The notes: generated by a model from the letters alone, not told the origin. 5,723 nt of DNA from an uncultured bacterium (GCA_949286405.1 CASECH010000060.1:1-5723); one strand, 5' to 3'. Positions 1-5,577 are shown, counted from the stretch's first letter. Numbers and translations: made by a program.

Positions 1-71
1 CCTATATTTTTCAAATTTTGAGCAATTACCCTGCCTATACCTTTTGATGCTCCTGTTATTAATATATTCAT
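1..71 (-). CDS. Short-chain dehydrogenase/reductase, N-terminal fragment (cut by window edge)
   Basis: Read on the minus strand, an ATG at 71-69 opens a frame of 23 complete codons that runs off the left edge. It encodes MNILITGASKGIGRVIAQNL followed by KNI. The TGASKGIG stretch (residues 6-13) is the glycine-rich NAD(P)-binding TGxxxGIG motif of classical short-chain dehydrogenases, placed right behind the first beta strand as expected. The start is supported by an AGGA 7 nt upstream, which lies inside the end of tcdA. The gene begins 4 nt after the tcdA stop, so it is probably co-transcribed and perhaps translationally coupled. Only the cofactor-binding start is visible. The substrate and subtype (FabG-like or other) cannot be decided, and the catalytic Tyr/Lys lie outside the window. 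Confidence 0.85.
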   Translation of the reverse strand, partial: MNILITGASKGIGRVIAQNLKNI

Positions 72-75
72 ATTG

Positions 76-813
76 CTATCCTTTTATTAATTCTTTTGTT
101 ATATATGCCGCCATAAAAATTCCTGCCACACTTGCAACAAATGGAGTTGATGCAGGTGTAATTTTATTAAACTCTATAGTTTCACCTGATGCAGTGGTAA
201 TTTTTTCATTATTTACAATTTTTTCTTCTACATGAGGAGTCTCTCTACTAGCTACAACTGCTATACCTGCAGTTATATTCCTTTTTTTTAATTGATATAA
301 AATATTTGAAATAAACGGAGCTTTCTTATTTTCAATTTCGGAAATATCAGAAATATAAAGTTTTGTAGGATCAATCCTATTACCTGCACCCATCGAGCTT
401 ATTACAGGAATTTTATTTTCTACACAATATTCTAACAACGAAATCTTTGACCTCATTGTATCTATTGCATCAGCGACATAATCTAAATTTTGAACTGGCA
501 GACCTTCTGTGTAAAAATCATCAACCACATTAATTTTTATTTCTGGATTAATATCTTTTAAACGAGTTTCGAACAAAGATGTTTTCTTTTGACCGACTGT
601 TGAATGAAAAGCAATACATTGACGATTGATATTTGACAAAGATACCGTATCAAAGTCTACTATAGTAAGTTCTCCAATTCCTGCTCTTGCTAATGCTTCA
701 GCACAAAATCCCCCGACACCTCCAAGACCAAATACCGCAACATGTTTTGAGGCTAAAAGTTCTTGACTTTTTAGCCCCCAAAATAATTCATTTCTTGAAA
801 AAATCTCATCCAA
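76..813 (-). CDS. tcdA: tRNA threonylcarbamoyladenosine dehydratase (TcdA/CsdL, ThiF/MoeB/HesA E1-like family)
   Basis: This 245-residue protein resembles TcdA. That enzyme uses ATP to cyclise the threonylcarbamoyl group of t6A37 in ANN-decoding tRNAs, giving ct6A. Visible marks are the GLGGVG nucleotide-binding loop (residues 29-34), VDFD (52-55), the E1-family NINRQ motif with its arginine (61-65), DAID (115-118), and the TcdA-type MGAGNRIDPTKL (141-152). A C-terminal STPFVASVAGIFMA helix region (222-234) also fits the family. No CxxC zinc pairs are seen, which argues against MoeB and ThiF, and the length is normal for TcdA. The start codon is TTG (813-811): a GAGGG sits 7 nt upstream, no in-frame ATG is near, and the N-terminus MDEIFSRNEL fits other family members. 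The gene follows secG by 20 nt. HesA-type alternatives are less likely. Confidence 0.9.
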   Translation of the reverse strand: MDEIFSRNELFWGLKSQELLASKHVAVFGLGGVGGFCAEALARAGIGELTIVDFDTVSLSNINRQCIAFHSTVGQKKTSLFETRLKDINPEIKINVVDDFYTEGLPVQNLDYVADAIDTMRSKISLLEYCVENKIPVISSMGAGNRIDPTKLYISDISEIENKKAPFISNILYQLKKRNITAGIAVVASRETPHVEEKIVNNEKITTASGETIEFNKITPASTPFVASVAGIFMAAYITKELIKG

Positions 814-820
814 AACTACA

Positions 821-825
821 CCCTC
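821..825 (-). promoter_or_regulatory. Ribosome binding site that decides a TTG start (tcdA)
   Basis: On the minus strand GAGGG lies 7 nt ahead of TTG at 813-811. The nearby ATG at 809-807 is out of frame, and the one overlapping the GAGGG region hits a stop after three codons. This makes TTG the best start for tcdA. Confidence 0.7.
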
Positions 826-833
826 ATAAGGGA

Positions 834-1061
834 TTATTTTATAATTCCAAATCCTAAAAGGAATGTACAGATAATAAACACTGCTGCAATTATACCTGTA
901 ACTTTATTTAAACCTTTTTCAGCACTCTTTTGAGAAGCAAACATTTGAGAAGCTCCTCCAATAGCTGCAATACCATCACCTTTTGGTGAATGCAACAGAA
1001 TTAATACTATTAATAACAACGCTGATATTATCTGGATAGTCCAAGTGATTGTAACTAACAT
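834..1061 (-). CDS. secG: Preprotein translocase subunit SecG
   Basis: This 75-residue membrane protein is the small accessory subunit of the SecYEG channel in the inner membrane. It has two hydrophobic helices (about residues 4-23 and 54-73). They are joined by the conserved cytoplasmic loop HSPKGDGIAAIGGAS (24-38) followed by MFASQKSAEKGLNKVT (40-55), the signature of bacterial SecG and close to the cyanobacterial form. The length is normal for the family. The ATG at 1061-1059 is preceded by AGGAG at 1078-1074. That spacing of 12 nt is longer than usual, and the site lies within the end of the upstream gene. Only 3 nt separate the two genes, implying one transcript and possible coupling. 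The tcdA gene follows 20 nt downstream. Confidence 0.95.
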   Translation of the reverse strand: MLVTITWTIQIISALLLIVLILLHSPKGDGIAAIGGASQMFASQKSAEKGLNKVTGIIAAVFIICTFLLGFGIIK

Positions 1062-1064
1062 ACT

Positions 1065-1751
1065 TTATTTTTTCTCCTTTTTGTTAGAAATAAAATGAGC
1101 CCTTTTAGAGTTTAACTGAATTTTTTCAAATTTATATAACCTAGCAGGTCTTTTTGAAGATGATTTTGTATATTCATCCAACTCAATTAAACCATCAGTA
1201 GAGAGAGCTTTCTTTCTAAAATTACGTTTATCTAATTTTTTACACATTATAAGCTCATAAGCTTTTTGCATTTCAGTTAGGGTAAATTTTTCATTCAGCA
1301 ATTGATAAGCCACAGGACACAATTCCAATCTTTCTCTTGTTCTTTTCAAAGAATATTCAATAATCTCTTTGTGGTCAAATGCTAACGGAGGCAAATCTGA
1401 AACTTTATGCCAAGACAACTCAGGAGTTGTTACAATTTTCAAATCCTCAGCTCTTACAAGAGCAAAATAAGCACAAGTAATAACTCTTGCATTTGGGTGA
1501 CGTAGAGGATCGCCGAATGTATAAAGCTGTTCCAAATAGATATTATCAACATTTGTTCTTTCTTTTAATACCCTTAAAGCAGCTTGATCCAAATTTTCAG
1601 ACAAACGAACATATCCTCCAGGAATTGCCCATTTATCTTTAAAAGGTTCGTTGTTACGTTTTACCAACAATACATGTAATGCATTGTTCTTTAAAGTAAG
1701 AATTACTACGTCTACTGTAATTTCGTGTGTTTTAGTCTCGTTAAATACCAT
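1065..1751 (-). CDS. Nudix-fold protein with C-terminal winged-helix region, NrtR-like; likely a transcriptional regulator
   Basis: This protein has 228 residues. Residues 10-125 form a Nudix-fold domain with WAIPGG (41-46) and a full-length Nudix box at 46-68. The box is degenerate: where the consensus has R-E-U-x-E-E-x-G-U, this protein reads RVLKERTNV. It therefore loses the Glu after Arg, the second Glu of the EE pair and the Gly. The motif following it (DNIYLEQLYTFGD, 69-81) is typical of the NrtR/COG1051 group. Residues about 155-225 (FTLTEMQKAYELI ... LSTDGLIEL ... RPARLYKF) look like the winged-helix DNA-binding half. Family members of this build bind ADP-ribose or related ligands and regulate NAD or sugar genes, and several have lost hydrolase activity. 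I infer a regulator with weak or no catalysis. It heads the string nudix-secG-tcdA-SDR and is divergent from the gene at 1914, so it could control either. The start ATG has only a weak purine-rich leader (TAGGG 12 nt away, AGAG closer). Confidence 0.82.
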   Translation of the reverse strand: MVFNETKTHEITVDVVILTLKNNALHVLLVKRNNEPFKDKWAIPGGYVRLSENLDQAALRVLKERTNVDNIYLEQLYTFGDPLRHPNARVITCAYFALVRAEDLKIVTTPELSWHKVSDLPPLAFDHKEIIEYSLKRTRERLELCPVAYQLLNEKFTLTEMQKAYELIMCKKLDKRNFRKKALSTDGLIELDEYTKSSSKRPARLYKFEKIQLNSKRAHFISNKKEKK

Positions 1752-1775
1752 AATTCATCTCTACCCTATGTATAT

Positions 1776-1804
1776 AATATAATAAACATAATAATTTACA
1801 TTAA
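1776..1804 (-). promoter_or_regulatory. Candidate sigma70 promoter for the nudix-secG-tcdA string
   Basis: On the minus strand TTAATG (1804-1799) and TATATT (1781-1776) are separated by 17 nt, matching 4/6 and 5/6 of the consensus. Transcription would start near 1769, about 18 nt before the ATG, giving a very short leader. The surrounding DNA is extremely AT-rich, so chance matches are common. The placement is the main support. Confidence 0.45.
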
Positions 1805-1864
1805 CATATCATTAACTTTTATTAATAAAATTTAACATGAATATAAAATTACATCAATTTAACA
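1799..1864. repeat. Four TTAAC-core elements in the divergent intergenic region
   Basis: CATTAAC occurs at 1799-1805 and 1810-1816 (an 11-bp period, about one helical turn). TTTAACA occurs at 1831-1837 and 1858-1864. The first copy covers the candidate -35 box of the minus-strand promoter and the last covers that of the plus-strand promoter. All four are in the same orientation. They are candidate operator sites, perhaps for the adjacent NrtR-like protein. AT-rich DNA makes chance repeats possible. Confidence 0.35.
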
Positions 1865-1886
1865 CAAAATTTTTACTTTATATATA
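1859..1886 (+). promoter_or_regulatory. Candidate sigma70 promoter for the gene at 1914
   Basis: TTAACA (1859-1864, 5/6 to TTGACA) is followed after 16 nt by TATATA (1881-1886), or after 18 nt by a second TATATA (1883-1888). Transcription would start near 1893-1895, about 20 nt ahead of the ATG. Confidence 0.45.
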
Positions 1887-1913
1887 TACGGGGAAAATTA
1901 CATAGGGATAAAA

Positions 1914-2825
1914 ATGTTTAGTTTTGATTACAGAAATTTACTAATAAACAGTAATTATATTAATAGTATGACCGGCTTTTTTACACCTATTCAAAGCTGG
2001 TATTTCCCGAGTATATTTAACAATTTTAATTATTTCTTCCCTAATATATACTCATATCAATATAATTATCCTGATTTTGGAATGTCTTTCAGTCAAAATA
2101 CAACTTTCCAAGATATTTTCAGAAATCAATATTTTTTACCAAACTATAATATACAACCAAACAATATATTTAATTACCAATTTCCAACATTCAACACTAC
2201 ATATACACCGACTTATAAAAACATATTCTCAAACAGTACAGTTAATAATAGCAACATTTCAAAAATACAACCAAATAATAATGACGAAAAAATCAACATA
2301 AAAAGAAAAAGTTCAACTTACAATAAAAGATATACCAATTTTAAATTAGATAGAAACTTCATTAACAGAGTAAAAGAAATTTCTAACAAATTAAATTGTG
2401 ACTATAAAGACTTACTTGCAGTAATGAACAGTGAATCAGGAATCAATCCTCAAGCTTGGAATGGCACAGGAGCAGTTGGCTTAATCCAATTCACTAATAT
2501 CGCACTGAAAGATATTAATAAAAATTACGGCACATCTTATACAAAACAAGAGGTTGGCAGAATGTCAGGAATGGAACAACTTGATTTGGTTGAAAAATTC
2601 CTTTTAATGGTAAAAAAGAGAAATTTCCCTGACAACAAAAGATTATCAGCAGGAGATTTATATGCACTGGTATTTGCTCCATCAATAGCTAATCAAGAAG
2701 TATTTTATAGAAGAGGAACAAAAGCTTATGCCCAAAATCCTCTGGACTTGGACAATGACGGAGCAATCACCAAAACAGATCTTGAAAGACATCTTGCAAA
2801 AAAACAAGTAAATCTTGTTGCATAA
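1914..2825 (+). CDS. Lytic-transglycosylase-like (SLT/lysozyme-fold) protein with Asn/Phe/Tyr-rich N-terminus and EF-hand-like loop
   Basis: This protein has 303 residues in three parts. Residues 1-120 are low complexity: 22 Asn, 18 Phe and 13 Tyr, with no usual signal peptide. Residues 121-145 are polar and basic. Residues about 147-275 resemble a transglycosylase domain: a helix, then LLAVMNSESGINPQAW with candidate catalytic Glu174, then GAVGLIQFT (186-194), the usual ES and G-x-x-G-x-x-Q motif pair. Near the C-terminus, residues 278-289 read DLDNDGAITKTD, a canonical EF-hand calcium loop (D, D, D, G, I, D at positions 1, 3, 5, 6, 8, 12). Similar loops end some phage and secreted transglycosylases. 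The likely role is cleavage of peptidoglycan glycan strands, so the protein must reach the envelope, but the export route is not visible. The ATG has TAGGG 6 nt upstream. The gene diverges from the NrtR-like gene and lies 105 nt before minC. Confidence is good for the fold, low for the role. Confidence 0.8.
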   Translation: MFSFDYRNLLINSNYINSMTGFFTPIQSWYFPSIFNNFNYFFPNIYSYQYNYPDFGMSFSQNTTFQDIFRNQYFLPNYNIQPNNIFNYQFPTFNTTYTPTYKNIFSNSTVNNSNISKIQPNNNDEKINIKRKSSTYNKRYTNFKLDRNFINRVKEISNKLNCDYKDLLAVMNSESGINPQAWNGTGAVGLIQFTNIALKDINKNYGTSYTKQEVGRMSGMEQLDLVEKFLLMVKKRNFPDNKRLSAGDLYALVFAPSIANQEVFYRRGTKAYAQNPLDLDNDGAITKTDLERHLAKKQVNLVA

Positions 2826-2866
2826 AATTATTTGCATAAATTTATATTACAATTCTAAATAATTCA

Positions 2867-2895
2867 TTGATGTTATAAAATGTTTTATGTATCTT
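2867..2895 (+). promoter_or_regulatory. Weak candidate promoter for the min operon
   Basis: TTGATG (2867-2872) and TATCTT (2890-2895) are separated by 17 nt, each matching 4/6 of the consensus. The spacer contains an inverted repeat ATAAAA-TG-TTTTAT (2875-2888). No terminator is seen between the upstream gene and minC, so read-through from 1914 is also possible. Confidence 0.3.
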
Positions 2896-2930
2896 CATGA
2901 AATATATACCAGTTTTGCGGAAGGGAAAAA

Positions 2931-3977
2931 ATGGATAAGGGATACATTGAAAATGGTTTTATCGTAGATGTTTCAAACGCAAAAAAAACATCTGATATTA
3001 TTTATGAATTAAGTACAGTACTTGATTTGCCTGAAGCTCAAAATAAAAAAGTTTGCATAAAAATGGGTAATATTGATCTTAACCCATCACAGCTTAACAG
3101 TATTAAAGCTCTGGTAGAATCAATGAATTCAGAAATTGAATTTATTTCGACAAGCTCTGATATAACAATTCAAGCAGCAGAAGAACTAAATATATCAATC
3201 TCAAAATTAGAAAATAAAATTCCTATGCCTGAATTTAATCTTGAACAAGAAAAAAAGGAAAAAGTTAACAAAGAATTAGAAAAAGCTCTTGATAAAATAT
3301 TTGGAGATGAAAATACCGAAATAAAAACTTTTACGGATAAAAAAGAATTAAATAAATTAATGAAAGATGCACAGGCAAATGCAGAAAAAGAAAACGCTAA
3401 GAATATTGAACCCCAAAATAGCACAGACACAACTGATAATATTCCAAAAGAAGTTTTAAACGAACAACAAACAGAAAAAATATTAACAGAAACTTCTGAC
3501 AATATTGATTTTAAAGAATTTGAAGACTTTAACAATAAACTTGAAAATGCAAATAATATATCAAATACGGAAGAAATTGACTTTGAAGAACCTGATCTTA
3601 GACACCAACTAAGAGAAACAGAAAAACTTCCGACTTTGTACATCCAAAGAACACTTCGTTCTGGTCAAAGCATTACATCTGAAGGAAATATTGTGATTAT
3701 AGGAGATGCAAATCCAGGTTCTGAAATTATAGCCAAAGGAGATATATCAGTATGGGGTATCTTAGGAGGAATAGCTCATGCTGGTTCAGAAGGCAACAAA
3801 TACGCAAGAATAAGAGCACTAAAAATGAATGCAATACAATTAAGAATAGCTGATGTATTTGCCAGACGCCCTGACAACATAAATATTCCATATATTCAAA
3901 AAACAGATACATATGTCCCAGAAGAGGCTTGTATTAAAAATAAACAAATATACATACATAAGTTACACGAAGTATAA
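2931..3977 (+). CDS. minC: Septum site-determining protein MinC, with long acid-rich interdomain insert
   Basis: MinC inhibits FtsZ assembly away from mid-cell and is brought to the membrane by MinD. The C-terminal beta-helix domain is plain: LYIQRTLRSGQ (236-246), GNIVIIGDANPGSEI (252-266), a GDISVWG turn (270-276), GGIAHAG (279-285) and RIADVFARRP (305-314). These include the RSGQ-type MinD-contact segment and the dimer core. Residues about 6-95 match the N-terminal FtsZ-inhibiting domain in length and alternating beta/alpha pattern, though the sequence is weakly conserved. Residues about 100-232 are a Lys/Glu/Asp/Asn-rich segment that looks disordered or coiled. It makes the protein 348 residues against about 230 for the E. 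coli form. GGAAGGG lies 5 nt before the ATG. The minD gene follows after 83 nt. The product call is sure; the insert's function is unknown. Confidence 0.95.
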   Translation: MDKGYIENGFIVDVSNAKKTSDIIYELSTVLDLPEAQNKKVCIKMGNIDLNPSQLNSIKALVESMNSEIEFISTSSDITIQAAEELNISISKLENKIPMPEFNLEQEKKEKVNKELEKALDKIFGDENTEIKTFTDKKELNKLMKDAQANAEKENAKNIEPQNSTDTTDNIPKEVLNEQQTEKILTETSDNIDFKEFEDFNNKLENANNISNTEEIDFEEPDLRHQLRETEKLPTLYIQRTLRSGQSITSEGNIVIIGDANPGSEIIAKGDISVWGILGGIAHAGSEGNKYARIRALKMNAIQLRIADVFARRPDNINIPYIQKTDTYVPEEACIKNKQIYIHKLHEV

Positions 3978-4050
3978 AAAGACCCATGTTATCATATCCA
4001 CAAAAAATATTAGACAGCTTAAATAAAATAAACTATACAACAAATATAAA

Positions 4051-4055
4051 AGGAG
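4051..4055 (+). promoter_or_regulatory. Ribosome binding site that sets the minD start at 4061
   Basis: AGGAG at 4051-4055 (within AAAAGGAG) stands 5 nt before ATG 4061. An in-frame ATG at 3986 would add 25 residues, but it has no convincing Shine-Dalgarno sequence, and MinD proteins normally begin just before the beta strand that leads into the P-loop. Confidence 0.85.
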
Positions 4056-4060
4056 AAACC

Positions 4061-4876
4061 ATGAGCGGTAGAGTTATCGTAATTACATCCGGTAAAGGCG
4101 GAGTTGGCAAAACTACTACAAATGCCAACATAGGTACAGCTCTAGCCAGAGCCGGTAAAAAAGTCGTAATGATAGATACAGACCTCGGTTTACGTAATCT
4201 TGACCTGTTATTAGGACTTGAAAACAGAATCGTCTACACAATCGTAGATGTAGTAGAGGAACGTTGCAAACTAAAACAAGCATTAGTAAAAGATAAAAAA
4301 AATCCAAACCTATGTCTTTTAGCTGCTGCACAGACAAGAGATAAATCAGCAGTAACAGAAGAACAATTAAAAGATATTTGCGAAACACTAAAAAAAGATT
4401 TTGACTTTATTCTAGTAGACTGTCCTGCAGGTATTGAACAAGGTTTTCAAAATGCAGTAGCCGGAGCATCAGAAGCAATAGTTGTAACAACTCCTGAAAT
4501 GTCAGCAGTTCGTGATGCTGATAGAATAATTGGACTTCTTGAAGCAAAAGAAGAAATTAAGTCATACAAACTCCTTCTAAATAGAGTTCGCCCAAACCTC
4601 GTAAAAACAAATGACATGATGAGTGTGGATGACGTTGTAGAAATACTTTCAGCAGATTTAATAGGAATAATTCCTGAAGATACAGGTATTATTACATCTA
4701 CAAATAAAGGGGAACCTATTGTAAATGATGACAAATCCCTCGCAGGAAAAGCATATAGAAATGTCGCAAGAAGAATTATCGGTGAAGATGTACCTTTCCT
4801 AAACCTTGAAGAAGATACAAGCGTAATGGGTAAAGTAAAAAAATTCTTCTCTGGCCTAATGGGTAAGGAGAAGTAA
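4061..4876 (+). CDS. minD: Septum site-determining protein MinD (membrane-cycling ATPase)
   Basis: MinD is a ParA/MinD-type ATPase. It dimerises with ATP, binds the inner membrane, recruits MinC and is released by MinE. With the start at 4061 it has 271 residues, the normal length. The deviant Walker A loop is GKGGVGKTT (11-19), with signature Lys12 and catalytic-loop Lys17. Next come IDTDLGLRNLDLLLG (38-52, switch I region), VDCPAGIE (119-126, Walker B/switch II) and the nucleotide-base region LLLNRVRP (171-178). The C-terminal MGKVKKFFSGLMGKEK (256-271) is a basic, hydrophobic amphipathic membrane-targeting helix. All key residues are present, so the protein should be active. AAGGAG near its 3' end is the ribosome binding site of minE, whose ATG follows the stop by 1 nt. 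This favours coupled, balanced synthesis of MinD and MinE. Confidence 0.97.
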   Translation: MSGRVIVITSGKGGVGKTTTNANIGTALARAGKKVVMIDTDLGLRNLDLLLGLENRIVYTIVDVVEERCKLKQALVKDKKNPNLCLLAAAQTRDKSAVTEEQLKDICETLKKDFDFILVDCPAGIEQGFQNAVAGASEAIVVTTPEMSAVRDADRIIGLLEAKEEIKSYKLLLNRVRPNLVKTNDMMSVDDVVEILSADLIGIIPEDTGIITSTNKGEPIVNDDKSLAGKAYRNVARRIIGEDVPFLNLEEDTSVMGKVKKFFSGLMGKEK

Positions 4877-4877
4877 T

Positions 4878-5366
4878 ATGAATGAAATATTTACTAATTT
4901 ATACAATAAAGTAATCGGCTTCTTCCGCCAAACAGAAAAACAAGAAACTTCAGCTAAAGATGTAGCTTGCAACAGACTCAGAGTTGTTTTAATGCAAGAC
5001 AGAACTAATCTTACTCCAGAGCTTATGGAAAGAATGAGAAAAGAACTAGTTGAACTTCTTTCTAAATATGTAGAAATGGATAAAGAAGCACTTGAACTAA
5101 ACCTAGAACAGGATGGAGATCAAGTTGCACTTATGCTATCTATCCCTGTAATCAGAGCTAAAGACGAAGAAGAAATCCAAAAAGCTCTACAAGAATCAGA
5201 AGAAGAAAAAGAAAAATCTGAAGAAGAAGATTCTTCTGAGAAGGAAACCTCTGAAACAGTTGATTCAGAAGAAAATAATGCTAATAAAGATTCTGAAAAA
5301 GAAGAAAGTCCGCAAGAAAAAGAAACAGATGCTAAAGAAGAAAATCCTTCAGAAGATAAAAAATAA
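4878..5366 (+). CDS. minE: Cell division topological specificity factor MinE, with acidic C-terminal extension
   Basis: MinE binds MinD at the membrane and stimulates its ATPase, confining MinCD away from mid-cell. Residues 1-16 (FTNLYNKVIGFF) match the N-terminal amphipathic membrane-binding helix. Residues 26-40 (SAKDVACNRLRVVLM) form the MinD-contact segment, with the conserved RL pattern. Residues 41-93 (DRTNLTPELMERM ... LSKYVEM ... LSIPVI) are the topological-specificity domain that dimerises. The family is usually about 85-100 residues, but this protein has 162. Residues 95-162 are a Glu/Ser/Lys-rich tail with 30 acidic residues out of 68, predicted by eye to be disordered. AAGGAG (4865-4870) lies 7 nt before the ATG, inside minD. 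A terminator follows the stop by about 20 nt, so this is the last gene of the operon. The tail's role is unknown. Confidence 0.95.
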   Translation: MNEIFTNLYNKVIGFFRQTEKQETSAKDVACNRLRVVLMQDRTNLTPELMERMRKELVELLSKYVEMDKEALELNLEQDGDQVALMLSIPVIRAKDEEEIQKALQESEEEKEKSEEEDSSEKETSETVDSEENNANKDSEKEESPQEKETDAKEENPSEDKK

Positions 5367-5388
5367 CTAATAAATCAAATGAATATAT

Positions 5389-5418
5389 AAAAAAGAGCCA
5401 ATAAAAAGGCTCTTTTTT
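5389..5418 (+). terminator. Rho-independent terminator of the min operon
   Basis: AAAAAAGAGCC (5389-5399) pairs perfectly with GGCTCTTTTTT (5408-5418) around an 8-nt loop, giving an 11-bp stem whose 3' arm ends in a T run. The matching A run on the 5' side means it could work in both directions. It lies 22 nt after the minE stop. Confidence 0.92.
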
Positions 5419-5478
5419 GTTACAAATATTTACAATTAAAATATGTTACGAAATTTAAACAATATTCAAATAGTGCGG

Positions 5479-5507
5479 TTGACAGCCGATTTTGTTTGTT
5501 TTACCAT
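5479..5507 (+). promoter_or_regulatory. Candidate upstream promoter (P1) of rpsJ
   Basis: A perfect TTGACA (5479-5484) is followed after 17 nt by TACCAT (5502-5507, 4/6). The -10 lies in an 11-bp inverted repeat TACCA-T-TGGTA (5502-5512). The -35 lies in an imperfect palindrome (5476-5488). Either could be an operator. Transcription would start near 5514. Confidence 0.55.
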
Positions 5508-5528
5508 TGGTATGCTTGGATTAGAGTG

Positions 5529-5557
5529 TTGACTAATATCCGAAATATTTTTAGAAT
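5529..5557 (+). promoter_or_regulatory. Candidate main promoter (P2) of rpsJ
   Basis: TTGACT (5529-5534, 5/6) and TAGAAT (5552-5557, 5/6) are spaced by the optimal 17 nt. Transcription would begin near 5564, leaving a leader of about 64 nt. Together with P1 this gives tandem promoters spaced 50 nt apart, a common arrangement for ribosomal protein genes. Confidence 0.65.
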
Positions 5558-5577
5558 AGCAAACTTATCTAAGCAAA

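Larger units (their letters stand above)
1764..1907. repeat. 9-bp inverted repeat CCCTATGTA / TACATAGGG bracketing the divergent promoters
   Basis: CCCTATGTA at 1764-1772 and TACATAGGG at 1899-1907 are perfect inverted copies. Read in the direction of each gene, both say TACATAGGG just upstream of the start: 12 nt before the nudix ATG and 6 nt before the ATG at 1914. In the plus gene the TAGGG probably acts as the ribosome binding site. The copies could simply be matching translation starts, or they could be operator half-sites overlapping both transcription starts. Confidence 0.6.

Noticed and set aside
2077..2301. 74-codon frame inside the Asn/Phe/Tyr-rich gene
   Set aside because: It is in another frame of a low-complexity AT-rich coding stretch, has no ribosome binding site and no recognisable product.
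2875..2888. ATAAAA-TG-TTTTAT inverted repeat as a terminator between the transglycosylase gene and minC
   Set aside because: The stem is only A-T pairs with a 2-nt loop and no GC core or T run, too weak for a rho-independent terminator.
3170..3643. 157-codon open frame on the minus strand inside minC
   Set aside because: It is antisense to a clearly conserved gene. Its Ser/Phe-rich product is the mirror of the AT-rich acidic insert, and it has no family motif.
4116..4388. Leucine-rich 90-codon minus-strand frame opposite minD
   Set aside because: It is antisense to conserved MinD motifs, and the hydrophobicity comes from the reverse complement of Lys/Asp/Glu codons. It is a shadow.
5443..5532. 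29-codon open frame (MLRNLNNIQIVR...) ahead of rpsJ
   Set aside because: No ribosome binding site precedes the ATG, and it overlaps both candidate promoters, so it is unlikely to be translated.
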